From contig JAJQDI010000009.1 in the NCBI GenBank assembly GCA_021202275.1, positions 372,001 through 436,000 on the forward strand: a DNA stretch of 64,000 nucleotides, written 5' to 3'. The notes below the pieces were generated by a model. That model was not told the DNA's origin. It made no database searches and saw only the letters and a program-made list of their open reading frames with translations. Source of the DNA: Bacteroides sp. GTDB lineage: Bacteria > Bacteroidota > Bacteroidia > Bacteroidales > Bacteroidaceae. The position numbers and the translations under genes were made by a program. This document shows positions 19,224-29,851 of the stretch, one piece after another (positions within the stretch are counted from its first letter, which is position 1; every line of letters starts with the position of its first letter).

Positions 19224-20486
19224 TCATTCCTCATGCAACGCCTCGGCAGGTTCCAGCTTCATGGCATAACGAGCCGGATACCAGGAGCCCAGCCAAACCA
19301 TGAAGCCGAGCAATAGATAGGTAAGCAACAGGGTTACGATATACCGCGCGGGAGTCATCGGCGACAGGGCCAGTACATTCACATCGGCATAGATCATATT
19401 CAGACAGATCACCACAGCGGGCAACACTGCCAGTGAAAAGAGTATCAGGGCTTCAAAAAGGATCTGGGATTGCACTTGCCGGCGGGTAGCTCCCATAGCC
19501 ATACGCAGCCCGATCTCTCCGCGCCGTTTACGTGTACGGAACCAGAAAGTCCCGATAATAGCGAAAAACACATTGCAGACAAAGAAGAGAGAGAGTCCAT
19601 ACGAAAGCTGCAGATAGGCTGTATGCCCCTGCTCAATGGAGAAGACTTCTCTTTTCTCTTTATAAGACTGAATACCGATCATATAGTAGGGCCCTATGCG
19701 TAACTTCGATTTCATCTCCCGGATGAAGTCACTGGCAAACGCAGGTGATGTGCCCGGCCTGACACGAAGTGCGATGGTAGGTACAGACCCCTGAAAAAAC
19801 GCCGGATCGAGATACACGTATATAAATGGTTCGTATACATGATAATCGTTGACTTTGGTCGGTGGCAAAATGCCGGATACGTAATAAGCAACTTCAGGCC
19901 GTCCGTATTTGTGTGCATAATAATCATAAAAGCGCATTCCTACTATATCCCGGCTGTTAAAAAGGATCTCCGCCATATCGCCAGAGATAAGTGCGGGCCG
20001 GGGATAAGGAACCGACTTCCACCCCTCCATGTTTCCTCTTTCCAGGTCTACCCGGAAAACGTCTACATATTCCGGAGAGATATATCTGATCTTAGCCGCA
20101 CAAACAGCACTTGTGTCCTGCTGGTTGGCATATCCCTGCGTCATGAAATTTTCTTCATACAGACTGCTTCCCTCGAAGTAGCAGACAGCCTCTACATCCG
20201 GATGTTCACCGATCTGCCGGACCAACTCCCGGAAGTAATCCTCTTTTTTCTCCGACAGATCCGGATCATCCCACAAAGTATTATTCACACGTATGTCTAC
20301 CTCATATACATCTTCTATCTCTATTCCCTGGGACTGAAAAGTGGTAGTGGCATAGTCCCACATCAGATCTACCCAGCACCACATGACTACAAATACAAGG
20401 ATCAACTGGATAAACAACCACGCGTTGGAACGACGCTGGCTCCAGAGTTGAGGGACTATCTGTCTCACGATATGTTTCATACTCAT
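19224..20486 (-). CDS. MacB/FtsX-like permease, pair 4 second member
   Basis: The 420-residue permease has one N-terminal membrane helix (about 20-45), a periplasmic MacB-PCD-like domain, then three C-terminal FtsX helices beginning YGLSLFFVCNVFFAIIGTFW. The RRGEIGLRMAMGATRRQVQSQ coupling loop and the terminal motif PARYAMKLEPAEALHEE are typical of the family. It is the only intact one of the four second-position permeases. The start at 20486 overlaps the upstream permease stop (ATGA); 20480 is an alternative. It ends the efflux operon and has no ATPase beside it, so it likely uses the ATPase at 25260-25922. Confidence 0.85.
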   Translation of the reverse strand: MSMKHIVRQIVPQLWSQRRSNAWLFIQLILVFVVMWCWVDLMWDYATTTFQSQGIEIEDVYEVDIRVNNTLWDDPDLSEKKEDYFRELVRQIGEHPDVEAVCYFEGSSLYEENFMTQGYANQQDTSAVCAAKIRYISPEYVDVFRVDLERGNMEGWKSVPYPRPALISGDMAEILFNSRDIVGMRFYDYYAHKYGRPEVAYYVSGILPPTKVNDYHVYEPFIYVYLDPAFFQGSVPTIALRVRPGTSPAFASDFIREMKSKLRIGPYYMIGIQSYKEKREVFSIEQGHTAYLQLSYGLSLFFVCNVFFAIIGTFWFRTRKRRGEIGLRMAMGATRRQVQSQILFEALILFSLAVLPAVVICLNMIYADVNVLALSPMTPARYIVTLLLTYLLLGFMVWLGSWYPARYAMKLEPAEALHEE

Positions 20487-21739
20487 TCCCCCTGAATTAT
20501 TTCGGTAATGGGCCGACGAATGGCCATCCATACTGGTATTATTACCGACAATACATTGAACAACACACACAAAAGCAATACCATCAGGAAGAGATCAGCG
20601 TTGAAAAACAATCCCACATTCATCAGACCTGCTTCGGCGCGTAAAGAGGCACTTCCAAACATCCAATGCCCTCCCGTAACAACGATCAGACAGGAAATCA
20701 GGTAACCAATGATCCCTCCGAAAAGGGTGAGTAACATATTTTCGGCCAACAGCTGCCGGTAGACAGAAGCGGCAGGGGCGCCGTATGCCTTACGTATCCC
20801 GATCTCCTCCATCCGGGTACGGATATGGCTCTGTACCATTCCGCTGATATTGATGGCAGGCACTATCAGCAAGACAGCCATCAGAAGGACAAAAACCAAA
20901 GAAGGTGTCATCCGCGACTCCTGAGAGAATATATGTTGCTCGTGCGTACGAAAATGATGCAGACTGAATGTATAATCGGGAAGCTCCGCGTTCAGCTGTT
21001 CCACCTTTCTTTCTACGGCTGTCCTGACCTCTTGTTCGGAAACTCCTGCCTTACGCACCAGAGCAGCCCGGTAAGATCCTCTCAATCCGCCTGTCCTGTC
21101 TTGCTGTGCATCCGGGTAAAAGGCGATAACAGGTACCCAGACATCCGCGTAAGCCGTAACGAACAGATGGCTCACCGGTTTCACCACGCCTATCACTCTT
21201 GTCGGATGGAAGTCTACCAGCACCTCTTCTCCCACAACATCCGTAGTCTGAAAAATATCCATAGCCACTGTCTCAGACAGTACTACAACACGCCGTCCGT
21301 CATCCCATTCTTCCCGGTTGATAGGGCGTCCGCTCAGAAAAGTATAAGAAAAGATATCGAACCAGGCAGGATCACATCCCCGTAGCGAATACCGCGCTTC
21401 ATGTATACCAGACAGATCCGAACAGGTCACTTTATGCACTTCGGTATAATAAGACACCCGTTCCAACTCCGGCAGTTCACCGTATAAGAACCCGGCTATC
21501 CGACGAGACATTCCAATGTTCCTGTCCGAACTATCTTCTAATTGACAGTATCCGGGTCCGGAATAGAACAATCGGCTGCGGTTGGGTTCCGGATCTATAT
21601 CGGCGGTCCGCAGGTAGTACATCATATACACGGTCATCACCAGCGCAAGGGTCAGAGCTGTGCCTCCCAGGCTCAGCAAAGAAAAAAATCGGTTCTGCCC
21701 GAAAAGTTTCCAGGTTTGTTTCAGAAATTTTATATTCAT
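20483..21739 (-). CDS. MacB/FtsX-like permease, pair 4 first member
   Basis: The 418-residue permease has an N-terminal helix (FSLLSLGGTALTLALVMTVY), a periplasmic domain (VVLSETVAMDIFQTTDVVGE, RVIGVVKPVSHLFVTAYADV), and an FtsX block starting LVFVLLMAVLLIVPAINISG. The loop RTRMEEIGIRKAYGAPAASV is the family coupling segment and the C-terminus reads MAIRRPITEIIQGE. These proteins form MacB-type exporters that transmit ATPase strokes to the periplasm. It overlaps the next permease by four bases. A 118-base spacer separates it from pair 3. Confidence 0.85.
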   Translation of the reverse strand: MNIKFLKQTWKLFGQNRFFSLLSLGGTALTLALVMTVYMMYYLRTADIDPEPNRSRLFYSGPGYCQLEDSSDRNIGMSRRIAGFLYGELPELERVSYYTEVHKVTCSDLSGIHEARYSLRGCDPAWFDIFSYTFLSGRPINREEWDDGRRVVVLSETVAMDIFQTTDVVGEEVLVDFHPTRVIGVVKPVSHLFVTAYADVWVPVIAFYPDAQQDRTGGLRGSYRAALVRKAGVSEQEVRTAVERKVEQLNAELPDYTFSLHHFRTHEQHIFSQESRMTPSLVFVLLMAVLLIVPAINISGMVQSHIRTRMEEIGIRKAYGAPAASVYRQLLAENMLLTLFGGIIGYLISCLIVVTGGHWMFGSASLRAEAGLMNVGLFFNADLFLMVLLLCVLFNVLSVIIPVWMAIRRPITEIIQGE

Positions 21740-21857
21740 ACATCAGTTCTTCTTCATGATTTTGGATTTCATGTTCCTGCTCCAATTCTTTCGCCCCATA
21801 CTCCAGGGAGGGTCATATTAAAAAATGATCCTGGTACCATAGGATAACGCATTTCCT

Positions 21858-23134
21858 TTATTCTTCGTGCAATGCTTCCGCGGGCTGTATGCTCATAGCT
21901 TGTCGGGCCGGATACCAGATACCCGCTACAATGGTGATGGCGATCAATACAAATGTGATCCCCAGGGTTATTACAAATCGTCCGGCCTCGAAATAGTGTC
22001 CGTTGAGCCAGCTGTTGTATTCATTTGTAGCCAATACATGATCGACGAGAATGGCAGGGAAAGTAGCCAGAACCAGCAGGAGCAGCCCCTCCTTCAACAA
22101 ATAAGAGAATATCTGCCTGCGGGTACTACCAAAACTCATCCGGAGCGCCAGTTCGCTTCTTCTCTGCTGCGTACGGAACCAGAATGTGCCCAACAACCCC
22201 AGGAATATATTGACAAGAAGGAAACCCACTCCCCACAGATAGTTGCGCAGTTCGTTCATTTCGTCCAATTGAAAACGATGGCGCACCGTTTCCATAGACT
22301 GAATTCCTTTTATAAAAAGGTTTCCACTCCGGTAATGACTCTCAAAATCCTGACGAAGACGATCTTCAAACCCCGGAGCTGTCCCGGAGCGGGTGCGCAG
22401 GCAGAGTTCGTAATAGACCAACCGGCTCTCGTCAAGCTCCGCGATCTCACTGTCATCTATCACATAAAAAAATACCCCGAACTATATACAGGAGAGAAGT
22501 CACTGTACCTTACAGGTTGAGTGACTGCTACCAGCCGACGTGTATTCAATGTATCACCTCCGAAATAAAAATCTCTCCCTGCAAAGGATCTTAAAGAGAT
22601 CCCATACTCACGTTGATACAGATTATCTCCCGCGATAAAAGTGTTCTTCTCTGTCAGCAGGGAGATCAGTTCTTCCGGCGTTTCTCCCTGAATACCCTGA
22701 TACCGGAATACTTTCAGGAAGTCTGCTGTAGCTCTACGTCTGAGAGCTCCTGAGGACAACGTATCTATACTGACATTTGTATGCGAATTCGAACCGTTAT
22801 AGTGATAGGAGTTTATGGATAAGCTGACCGCCTCTACTTCCGGATGAAGCCGCAACCGTTCTACGATCCGCAACAGGTCTGTACCGGCTTTCTCTTCCTC
22901 CCCGCTCCTGGAAAGATATTCATGACTGTTCGGTGTCAATGTTCCGATATGGAGCAGATAGGTATCTTCAATACTGAATCCTTTGGGTTCCAGATATACA
23001 TAAGCGGTTGTATACAATTCATCTACCACATACCACAACACGACACTGACTAACCACAATTCGATCCATAGCCACAGATTGATACGTCTTTCGTTCCAGA
23101 TCTGCTTCATTTGTGTTTTATCTAGTATACCCAT
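21858..23134 (-). pseudogene. MacB/FtsX-like permease, pair 3 second member, frameshifted
   Basis: The N-terminal part runs from the ATG at 23134 (MGILDKTQMKQIWNERR), which follows the upstream stop by two bases. It breaks at a T7 run on the minus strand (plus A22466-22472), where the frame hits TGA. Adding one T, or removing two, joins it to the C-terminal part (VIDDSEIAELDESRLVYYE), giving about 425 residues like the intact copy at 19224. The C-terminal FtsX helices, the RRSELALRMSFGSTRRQIFS loop and the AMSIQPAEALHEE end are preserved. The gene is either broken, phase-variable or misread. Confidence 0.75.
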
Positions 23135-23136
23135 AG

Positions 23137-24405
23137 TTATTTCGAATTCAAAGAAGTAGTAATAGAAGTGCGACATGCCTTCCACGCAGGAATGCCTATA
23201 CTTAACAAATTAAGGAGCAAACAAAACAAGACCGCGTATACAAAAGTAACGGGCCGCATCAACATAGAAAACCGGATTTCCGGACTGACACCGATCGTGG
23301 CAGAGGAAAACAGGCTCTCTCCCCAGAAGTAAGAGACCACAAAACAAATGATCAATCCTGCCAGAGCAGACCATGCTGTCAGCACCAGGTTCTCCATCAA
23401 TATCTGCCACAAGACCTGGAAACGGGTAGAGCCGAAAGAACGACGCAGACCAATCTCACTGGTGCGTTGCCTCAGGCGCGACTGGGTCATGGAGCTCAGA
23501 TTGATAGCAGGGATAATAAGCAACAACGCAAACAGGATCCATCGTCTTTGTTTTACCTTCCTCATATCAGGTGCTATATTGGCCCATTTTCTCTCCATAA
23601 AGACTTCCTGATCATCCGGCTGATCTCTGTAAAATATCTCACGCTCACTCAACGCGTCATTAAACTGCAAACGTAACTGCTCCGCTTCCTGACGAATAGC
23701 CGGGAAATCAGCGCGATCACGCGCCAGAATAGCTGCCATAAATGATCCGGAAAGATCGCCGTCGCTCCGGACCAGATCTGTTGAATAATAGGGTATCCAC
23801 ACTTGTGCGTAAGCGCTACTGGCCAATATGGAAACATCTCTGACAACCCCTGAGACTGTATATTCGGTATAATTGATCCGGATCCGTTCGCCTGCGATCT
23901 GTGCTCTACCCAACAATTCCCGGGCTATACTTTCACTGACTACAGCCATAGGAATGCCTGCTTCAGACTCGGCCTCATCAAAAGGTCTGCCGTCTATGAA
24001 GGTAAACTGAAAAACTCTCCAGAATTGCTCATCTGTCTGTTTCACCTCCACGGTAATAGCGGAAGTAGCCGGTACGGATACGAGCATTTCGTCCGGATAC
24101 GAGTAAATGGTCACAGCTTCCGGAACAGTCAACCGGCGAAAACACTCCCGCCCCACTTTCATACTCATACATCCGTTATTGGAGTACCCGGCATCGCTGC
24201 CTTTGCTCTGATTACTTACATATTTCACATGCAACGTACGGTCCCGGTTGGTCTCCGGATAAAAGGGAGCCACTTTCACCTGCTGCATCACAACCAATAC
24301 CATGATCAGGCATATAGCCAATGCCGTTCCTATGATAGAGATCGCAGATAACAACGAATGAGCTTTCAACTCATATATAGCTTGCTGGAAATACTGTTTG
24401 ATCAT
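23137..24405 (-). CDS. MacB/FtsX-like permease, pair 3 first member
   Basis: The 422-residue intact permease has an N-terminal helix (LLSAISIIGTALAICLIMVL), a periplasmic domain with GIPMAVVSESIARELLGRAQ and YTVSGVVRDVSILASSAY, and an FtsX block (RRWILFALLLIIPAINLSSM). The coupling loop is RQRTSEIGLRRSFGSTRFQV. It follows the GIN-domain gene by 20 bases and precedes its pair partner by two bases, so all are one transcript. Relatives in this window share the same domain order with clearly diverged sequence, indicating old duplications. Confidence 0.87.
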   Translation of the reverse strand: MIKQYFQQAIYELKAHSLLSAISIIGTALAICLIMVLVVMQQVKVAPFYPETNRDRTLHVKYVSNQSKGSDAGYSNNGCMSMKVGRECFRRLTVPEAVTIYSYPDEMLVSVPATSAITVEVKQTDEQFWRVFQFTFIDGRPFDEAESEAGIPMAVVSESIARELLGRAQIAGERIRINYTEYTVSGVVRDVSILASSAYAQVWIPYYSTDLVRSDGDLSGSFMAAILARDRADFPAIRQEAEQLRLQFNDALSEREIFYRDQPDDQEVFMERKWANIAPDMRKVKQRRWILFALLLIIPAINLSSMTQSRLRQRTSEIGLRRSFGSTRFQVLWQILMENLVLTAWSALAGLIICFVVSYFWGESLFSSATIGVSPEIRFSMLMRPVTFVYAVLFCLLLNLLSIGIPAWKACRTSITTSLNSK

Positions 24406-24425
24406 GGAAATACCTTTCTTGTTAA

Positions 24426-25085
24426 CTATTTACTCTCCGTAACTTTCAGATTGTTTCTGTTCAGACTACCGACCCCGGTTCTCCGGATATCCGCCACACG
24501 CGTACGTCCGGACAGTTCCATCTGTCCCACACCGCTCATGCGGGCATACAGATTGTCACATTCGAGATCTACCTTCATATTTCCTACCCCCGTCAGATCC
24601 AGAGAGACTTCCTCGGCTCTTAGTTTATTTACATTGAAATTCCCGACCCCCTGCAAACGCAAAGTCAATTTATCACACTGCAACACTCCTTCATTGGTAA
24701 AGTCTCCGACCCCTTTGATATTTACAGCTTCCAGAGAAGGAGCGGAAAGATGTACTGTCATCTGTATCTTACCGTTATTAAATTTCTTTTTCTCTTTACA
24801 TCCGATCTGCAACGTGGAGCCTTTTACTTCCGTTGTCACGGCCTTCACGTAATCTTCCGTACCTTCCAGCCGAAGTGAGTAGGTATCGGATTGGGTGAAC
24901 CGGATATTACCCACACAAGTCAGTTCGATCTCTGTGAAAGGTGCTACCTGGCGGGTTACGGAAACAGAAGATTTGTTACCTGTATTCCTTCTGTCCTGTT
25001 CACGGTCAGAAGTTCCTGCGAAAGCAGGCCATACACCTGCAAGAGCAAGAATTGAAAAGACAAATCCGTATACGATAGTTTTCAT
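24426..25085 (-). CDS. GIN-domain (DUF2807) exported protein
   Basis: The 219-residue protein has a signal peptide (cut near GVWPAFAG) and a right-handed beta-helix-like DUF2807/GIN domain. The repeated pattern NIKGVGDF, LQGVGNF, LTGVGNM, MSGVGQM, RTGVGSL, about 20 residues apart, gives parallel strands with a conserved Gly-Val-Gly turn. Such domains are found in exported Bacteroidetes proteins described as putative adhesin heads; the function is not established. It sits inside the efflux operon between the ATPase and permease pair 3. A role in the periplasm near the pump is therefore possible, but the position could also mark the start of a second transcription unit. Confidence 0.85.
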   Translation of the reverse strand: MKTIVYGFVFSILALAGVWPAFAGTSDREQDRRNTGNKSSVSVTRQVAPFTEIELTCVGNIRFTQSDTYSLRLEGTEDYVKAVTTEVKGSTLQIGCKEKKKFNNGKIQMTVHLSAPSLEAVNIKGVGDFTNEGVLQCDKLTLRLQGVGNFNVNKLRAEEVSLDLTGVGNMKVDLECDNLYARMSGVGQMELSGRTRVADIRRTGVGSLNRNNLKVTESK

Positions 25086-25128
25086 TTTTATTGGGTTTTA
25101 ATTTGTTTAATAACTTGAAAAAGGAAAA

Positions 25129-25259
25129 GATTTACGATTGGAAAAACAAGTGATCCTCCGGATGTATAGCCCTACAGATACAGGTGGATGATATATTTAT
25201 ATTCAGATGACATACAGTTTATGGGTATTTCAATCGTACATCGTAAATCAGTAAATCTA
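25129..25259. repeat. Intergenic repeat copy (d) of the TTTACGATGTACGAT family
   Basis: Left unit GATTTACGATTG (25129-25140) is matched by inverted CAATCGTACATCGTAAATC (25231-25249) and a further GTAAATC (25251-25257). On the minus strand the right arm starts one base after the TAG stop of the ATPase gene. The element separates the ATPase from the GIN-domain gene and may divide the operon. Confidence 0.65.
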
Positions 25260-25922
25260 CTACACTTGCCGGCCGTCAAAGAACCGCACCGTGCGGCTGG
25301 TCTGTTTGGCCTGCTCCTCGTTGTGTGTGACCATCACAATGGTACGTCCATCTTCCTTATTGAGGCGATGGAGCAATTCCATGACCTCCGCTCCCATCTT
25401 GGAGTCCAGATTACCTGTGGGCTCATCCGCAAGGATAATTTCGGGATTACCGATAATGGCACGGGCCACGGCCACACGCTGGCACTGCCCGCCCGAAAGT
25501 TGTGTCGGGAAGTGGCGCATACGATGGCTCAATCCTACCTTTTCCAATACCTCCTGAGCCAGTTTCCTGCGCTCGGAAGCACTCACTTTGCGATAGAGCA
25601 ATGGCAATTCCACATTGTCCAGTACATTCAGAGAGTTGATCAGGTGGAAAGACTGGAATACAAACCCCAGGGTCTTGTTACGGAAGGCAGCCAGTTGTTT
25701 GTCTTTCATACCTTCCGTACGGGTACCGTTGATCTCAATGGTGCCGCTGGATGGCGCATCGAGCAACCCCATAATGTTGAGCAAAGTAGACTTCCCACAC
25801 CCCGAAGGTCCCATAATACTCAGGAATTCCCCTTTATCCACTGTAAGATTCACATTCTCCAGAGCTACCGTTTCAATCTCATTAGTACGGTAAATTTTTG
25901 TAAGTGATGTAAGTCGGATCAT
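25260..25922 (-). CDS. LolD/MacB-type ABC ATPase
   Basis: The 220-residue nucleotide-binding subunit carries Walker A GPSGCGKST, the Q-loop in VFQSFHLINSL, the signature LSGGQCQRVAVARAI, Walker B IILADEPTGNLDSK and the H-loop MVTHNEEQA. The sequence pattern (IYRTNEIETVALENVNLTV) is that of LolD/MacB/FtsE-like ATPases that drive permeases with large periplasmic domains. It is the only such ATPase in an operon of eight permease genes and an HlyD adaptor, so it likely serves all of them. The ATG at 25922 (MIRLTSLTKIY) fits homologues better than 25934. It follows the preceding permease by 42 bases. Confidence 0.92.
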   Translation of the reverse strand: MIRLTSLTKIYRTNEIETVALENVNLTVDKGEFLSIMGPSGCGKSTLLNIMGLLDAPSSGTIEINGTRTEGMKDKQLAAFRNKTLGFVFQSFHLINSLNVLDNVELPLLYRKVSASERRKLAQEVLEKVGLSHRMRHFPTQLSGGQCQRVAVARAIIGNPEIILADEPTGNLDSKMGAEVMELLHRLNKEDGRTIVMVTHNEEQAKQTSRTVRFFDGRQV

Positions 25923-25964
25923 AACTTCATACATTTAAATTATATATTCTATTTTTTTCTGATT

Positions 25965-27237
25965 TTATTCATCTCTCAGGGCTTCCGAAGGTTCCGTCGC
26001 CGCGGCACGATGGGCAGGTATCCAGGTAGCAGATATGGTGATCACCATCATCAGGAAATACACGATCAGACTGACAATCAGAAAATGAGCTACCGGTTGG
26101 TTCTGCACGTACATGGCATTGACACTTTTCGAATAAGAAGCATACTCCCAATATGGAAAACCATTCTGATAGACATGTTGCAGTGCGATCAATATCTCTA
26201 ATAGGAAAGCCATAGTGGTCAGCAGGCAGGATTCCGTCAGCAGATCGGACTGTATCCTGCCCCGTGTACTCCCCAATGCCATTCTCAGCCCAATTTCTCC
26301 CCGGCGGGCATTACTACGTATCCAGAACGTACCTGCCACTCCCAGGAACGTACACAACAGAAAGAAGACAGTCAACGCGGATTGCATACGTATTTTATTG
26401 ACCGATCCGTTCTGATACTCACTTTCTGTACGGATCGTATGAAAATCCTGCAACCGGATGTAATAGAAGTTACCGATAGACAGACGCGATATCATGTCCC
26501 GGCGAAACTCCCTGGCAAACCGGGCTGCGGATATTCCATCCCGGATCCGGAAAACAATTTTCATATCATTGATATCCAGATCATCCTGTGGCAGGAACAT
26601 AAGCGGCCTCGGCTGCTCTACACTCCGTGCCTTGAAATTCTCTGTAACTCCTGCCACCACATACTCCTTCTGATCCGATGTGATCGTTTGTCCCACAGCA
26701 TGTCGCCCGGGAAAAAAGTTGCTCCAATCCTTTCGTAATGACAACATGATTGGGCGAGAGTTTGGCTTCGTCCAACTGTTCCCAACCTCCGGTATATATA
26801 TCCGGAGTACGGAACACACGGAAATAATCTCCCTGGCGATACATAGCCATGACCTGTACTTGTGCCGAAAGGGTATCGTGTTCTGCCATAATAGACCAGC
26901 CACTGCCCGAAAAAGGATAGGTAAAGCCGGCAACAGCTACGGATTCTACACCCGGATACTGTTGTACCTCTGCCTGTATCCGCAGGAAGTTTTCCTTCAT
27001 GACAGAGTCTGAAGACGCCTCTTCAACAAATCGGGAATGACCCGAACGATAATCTCCCAGTGTAAGGAGAAAAGTATGGTCTACCTCATATCCCTCCGGA
27101 ATGGCTTTGTTGGCCAGGAGTACAAACATCGGATCGATCACGATCCACAGAAAAAAGGTAACCAGAACCAGTTCTGCCAACAACCATCCGTTGGCTCTCC
27201 GTTTGTACCACAATTGTTTAATGATGAGTCGTATCAT
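25965..27237 (-). pseudogene. MacB/FtsX-like permease, pair 2 second member, frameshifted
   Basis: The 5' part from 27237 (MIRLIIKQLWYKRRANGW) and the 3' part ending at 25965 join into about 423 residues if one T is removed from the T6 run CAACTTTTTTCC (plus A26712-26717). The restored frame reads QLFPGRHAVGQTITSDQKEY. The break is at residue 174, the same place as in the pair 1 partner. Downstream features are intact: three FtsX helices, the RRGEIGLRMALGSTRGRIQS loop, and end ATEPSEALRDE. As read, translation would stop before the FtsX helices. Confidence 0.78.
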
Positions 27238-27245
27238 AGTTTCAT

Positions 27246-28541
27246 TTATTTATCGTGCAACGAAGAGATGATATCCCTGTTCATGCCCCGCAAAACCGGG
27301 AATATGGCCGCGAAGAAATTCAAGATAAAACATATACCGAATGTAAGCAGGAAGATGGTCGGATTGAACAACATGCCGGGAGTCAGGAACGTGTCTACCC
27401 CTTCCGGAATGACATCAGGCCAGGAGTCGAAGACAGTGAATAGCCAGTTGCGACCTCTCCATACTAAAAAGTAGGCAATCAATAAACCTAAGGTCCCTCC
27501 CATAGTGGTCAGTAACAGATTTTCTGTAAGTAACTGCTGTAAAAGACTGCTGCGCGAAGCGCCAAAAGCTTTCCTTACTCCCAGCTCCGGCAACCGCTTG
27601 TCCATACGGGAAGAAATAAGCCCGGCCAGATTCACTGCCGGTACCAACAAGAAAGCAAGAAGCAACCACCCCTGAGTCTTGATAAGAGAAATCCAGTCAA
27701 TGGGTCTGTTCGTTAAAGTCCTGAAAATACTTTCCCAATATAGATCAGGCTGACCCAGCATCTCTATCTGAAACTCTTCATTCCCGGCATTCAGTTTATG
27801 GAAGATCCCGTGTATCTCCTCTTTTACCTCTTTGATCTTACCGGCAGAAGGAGCCAACATTTATACCTGTAATTCACCCAACAAACCATCCTCCATCCAA
27901 CTCTCCATATTTCCGGTAAAGACAGTTAAAGGAATCCAGATCTGAGCAAAAGTAACCGGAGTAACAAAAGAGACATCCTCCACTACACCACTTACCCGGT
28001 AGTCATCGGAATCTAATGAAAAAAACCTACCCTCTGCCTGTGATGTGCCGAAAAGTTTCTTTGCCACCGATTCCCCTATCACAGCACTTCGTATACCAGA
28101 TCGGAATTCTTCTTCCTTAAAAGGAGTACCGTCTATAAACCGAAAACCAAATACCTACCAGAAAGCGGCATCCGTATATTTCACCTGCACCGATAGGCGC
28201 TCTCTGGTAGCTGGCAATTCCAGGAAACTCTCTTTTGTTTGTCCAACAGCGCTGACCGCTTCCACACTCTGCAACGGATAGAAATAGTCCTTCACTAACT
28301 GATAAGAGAGATAAAAGCTCCTGCTCATATCTTTTTTCAGATAATTCAGAACCATATTTTTATATACAAGTGTACGATCCCGGTGTATTTCCGGATAGAC
28401 CGGAGCTATCTTGATGTAATAGATAAGCGTCAGCACCATCACTAAAGATATAGCCAGCCCTGTTCCCAGGATATACACAGAACTATACAGCTTGTTCTGC
28501 CTGACAAGGTTCCAGGCCTGTTTGAGATAGAGTAGTATCAT
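27246..28541 (-). pseudogene. MacB/FtsX-like permease, pair 2 first member, two in-frame stops
   Basis: One frame of 432 codons is interrupted by TAG (plus 28155-28157, where pair 1 has Lys in FWKMF) and TAA (plus 27861-27863, where pair 1 has Tyr in LTVYILAPS). There is no indel: the three pieces are in the same frame. The rest matches the intact pair 1 permease at 29852, including the DKRLPELGVRKAFGASRSSL loop and the end NRDIISSLHDK. Two independent nonsense codons point to a true pseudogene rather than a reading error. Confidence 0.85.
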
Positions 28542-28569
28542 AGTAATCTGATTTTCATGTTATTTGTAT

Positions 28570-29845
28570 TTATTCGTTCCGTAAAGCCCCGGCAGGCGGT
28601 GTAGATGCGGCCCGGGCAGCAGGAACCCACGTAGCAATAAAAGCGATACCTATCAGCAACAGATAAACGATCAGGCTGACTACCAGGAAATGAGGTACAG
28701 GCTGATTTTGCATGTATATGGAATTCATGCTTTCCGGGTAAACTGCCTTATCGGCATAAGCAAACCCGGTACTGTATACTTTTTGTAGAACGAACACCAT
28801 ACCTATCGCCCACGCGGTGGTAGCAAGCACCCAAGACTCCAGAAGAAAGTTCCTGCGGATCCGCTTACGGGTACTTCCCATGGCCACCACCAGTCCGATC
28901 TCACCCCGGCGCGAGGTACTGCGTACCCAGAAAGTACCCGACACCCCCAGAAAGACGGACAACAGGAAAAAGAGAGTCATCCCGCTCTGACGCCGCAAGG
29001 TATTGGTAGCGCCCAGGAGATATTCACTCTTTGTACGGATCGTATGAAAGTCTTCCAAACGGAGAAAGTAATAGTTCCCTATTAAAAGCCGGGATCGCAT
29101 CTCCCGCTGAAATTCTTCCATAAAACGGGTAACGGACAGATCGTCACGGATGCGGAAAGCAATCCGGGGTGAACCATAAAGATATAACTTATCTTCAGGT
29201 AAGAAAAGTAAAGGGTTGGGCTGTGACACACTTCGGGCTTTGAAGTCATCCACTACTGCTGCCACCCGATACTCTTCGTCAGTTCCCAGAGTAAAAGTCT
29301 GTCCCACAGCACTCTGTCCCGGAAAAAAGTTGTTCTATTCCACGGGTAATAATCATTTGTCCGGGATCGTGTATTTTCTCGTCCAGTCCTTCCCACTTTC
29401 CGGTGTTCACCTCCGCGATACGGAATACCTGAAAGTATTCTCCGTAACGATACATCCCCATGGTCTGTACATGCAGCGAAAGAGTATCCTTATAGATCAT
29501 ACAACCATTATAACTGGTAGAAAAAGGATAGCCGACCATGATAGTAGCAGCTTCTACTCCCGGATATCTCCGCACCTCATCCAGGATACGAAGAAAATTG
29601 ACATGCATGGCAGAATCCGTAGACTCTTCCTCCCTGTATCTCGAATGAACAGAAGGGTAAGAGGATATAGTAAGAAGACAGGTCTGATCTGTATCGTATC
29701 CCTGGGGAATGGCTTTATTGGCCAGCAACACAAACAGCGGGTCTATCACGATCCAGAGGAAGAAAGTAACCAGGATCAGCATAGCCATGATCCAACCATT
29801 GGATCGTTTGCCAGCCCACAACTGCTTAAGTATCAACCGTACCAT
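28570..29845 (-). pseudogene. MacB/FtsX-like permease, pair 1 second member, frameshifted
   Basis: The 5' part (from MVRLILKQLWAGKRSNGW at 29845) and the 3' part join into about 424 residues when one T is removed from a T6 run (plus A29323-29328), restoring QLFPGQSAVGQTFTLGTDEE. The break lies at residue 173, homologous to that in pair 2. The C-terminal FtsX helices, RRGEIGLVVAMGSTRKRIRR and end ASTPPAGALRNE are preserved. It starts six bases after the intact pair 1 permease. Confidence 0.78.
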
Positions 29846-29851
29846 ATTCTA

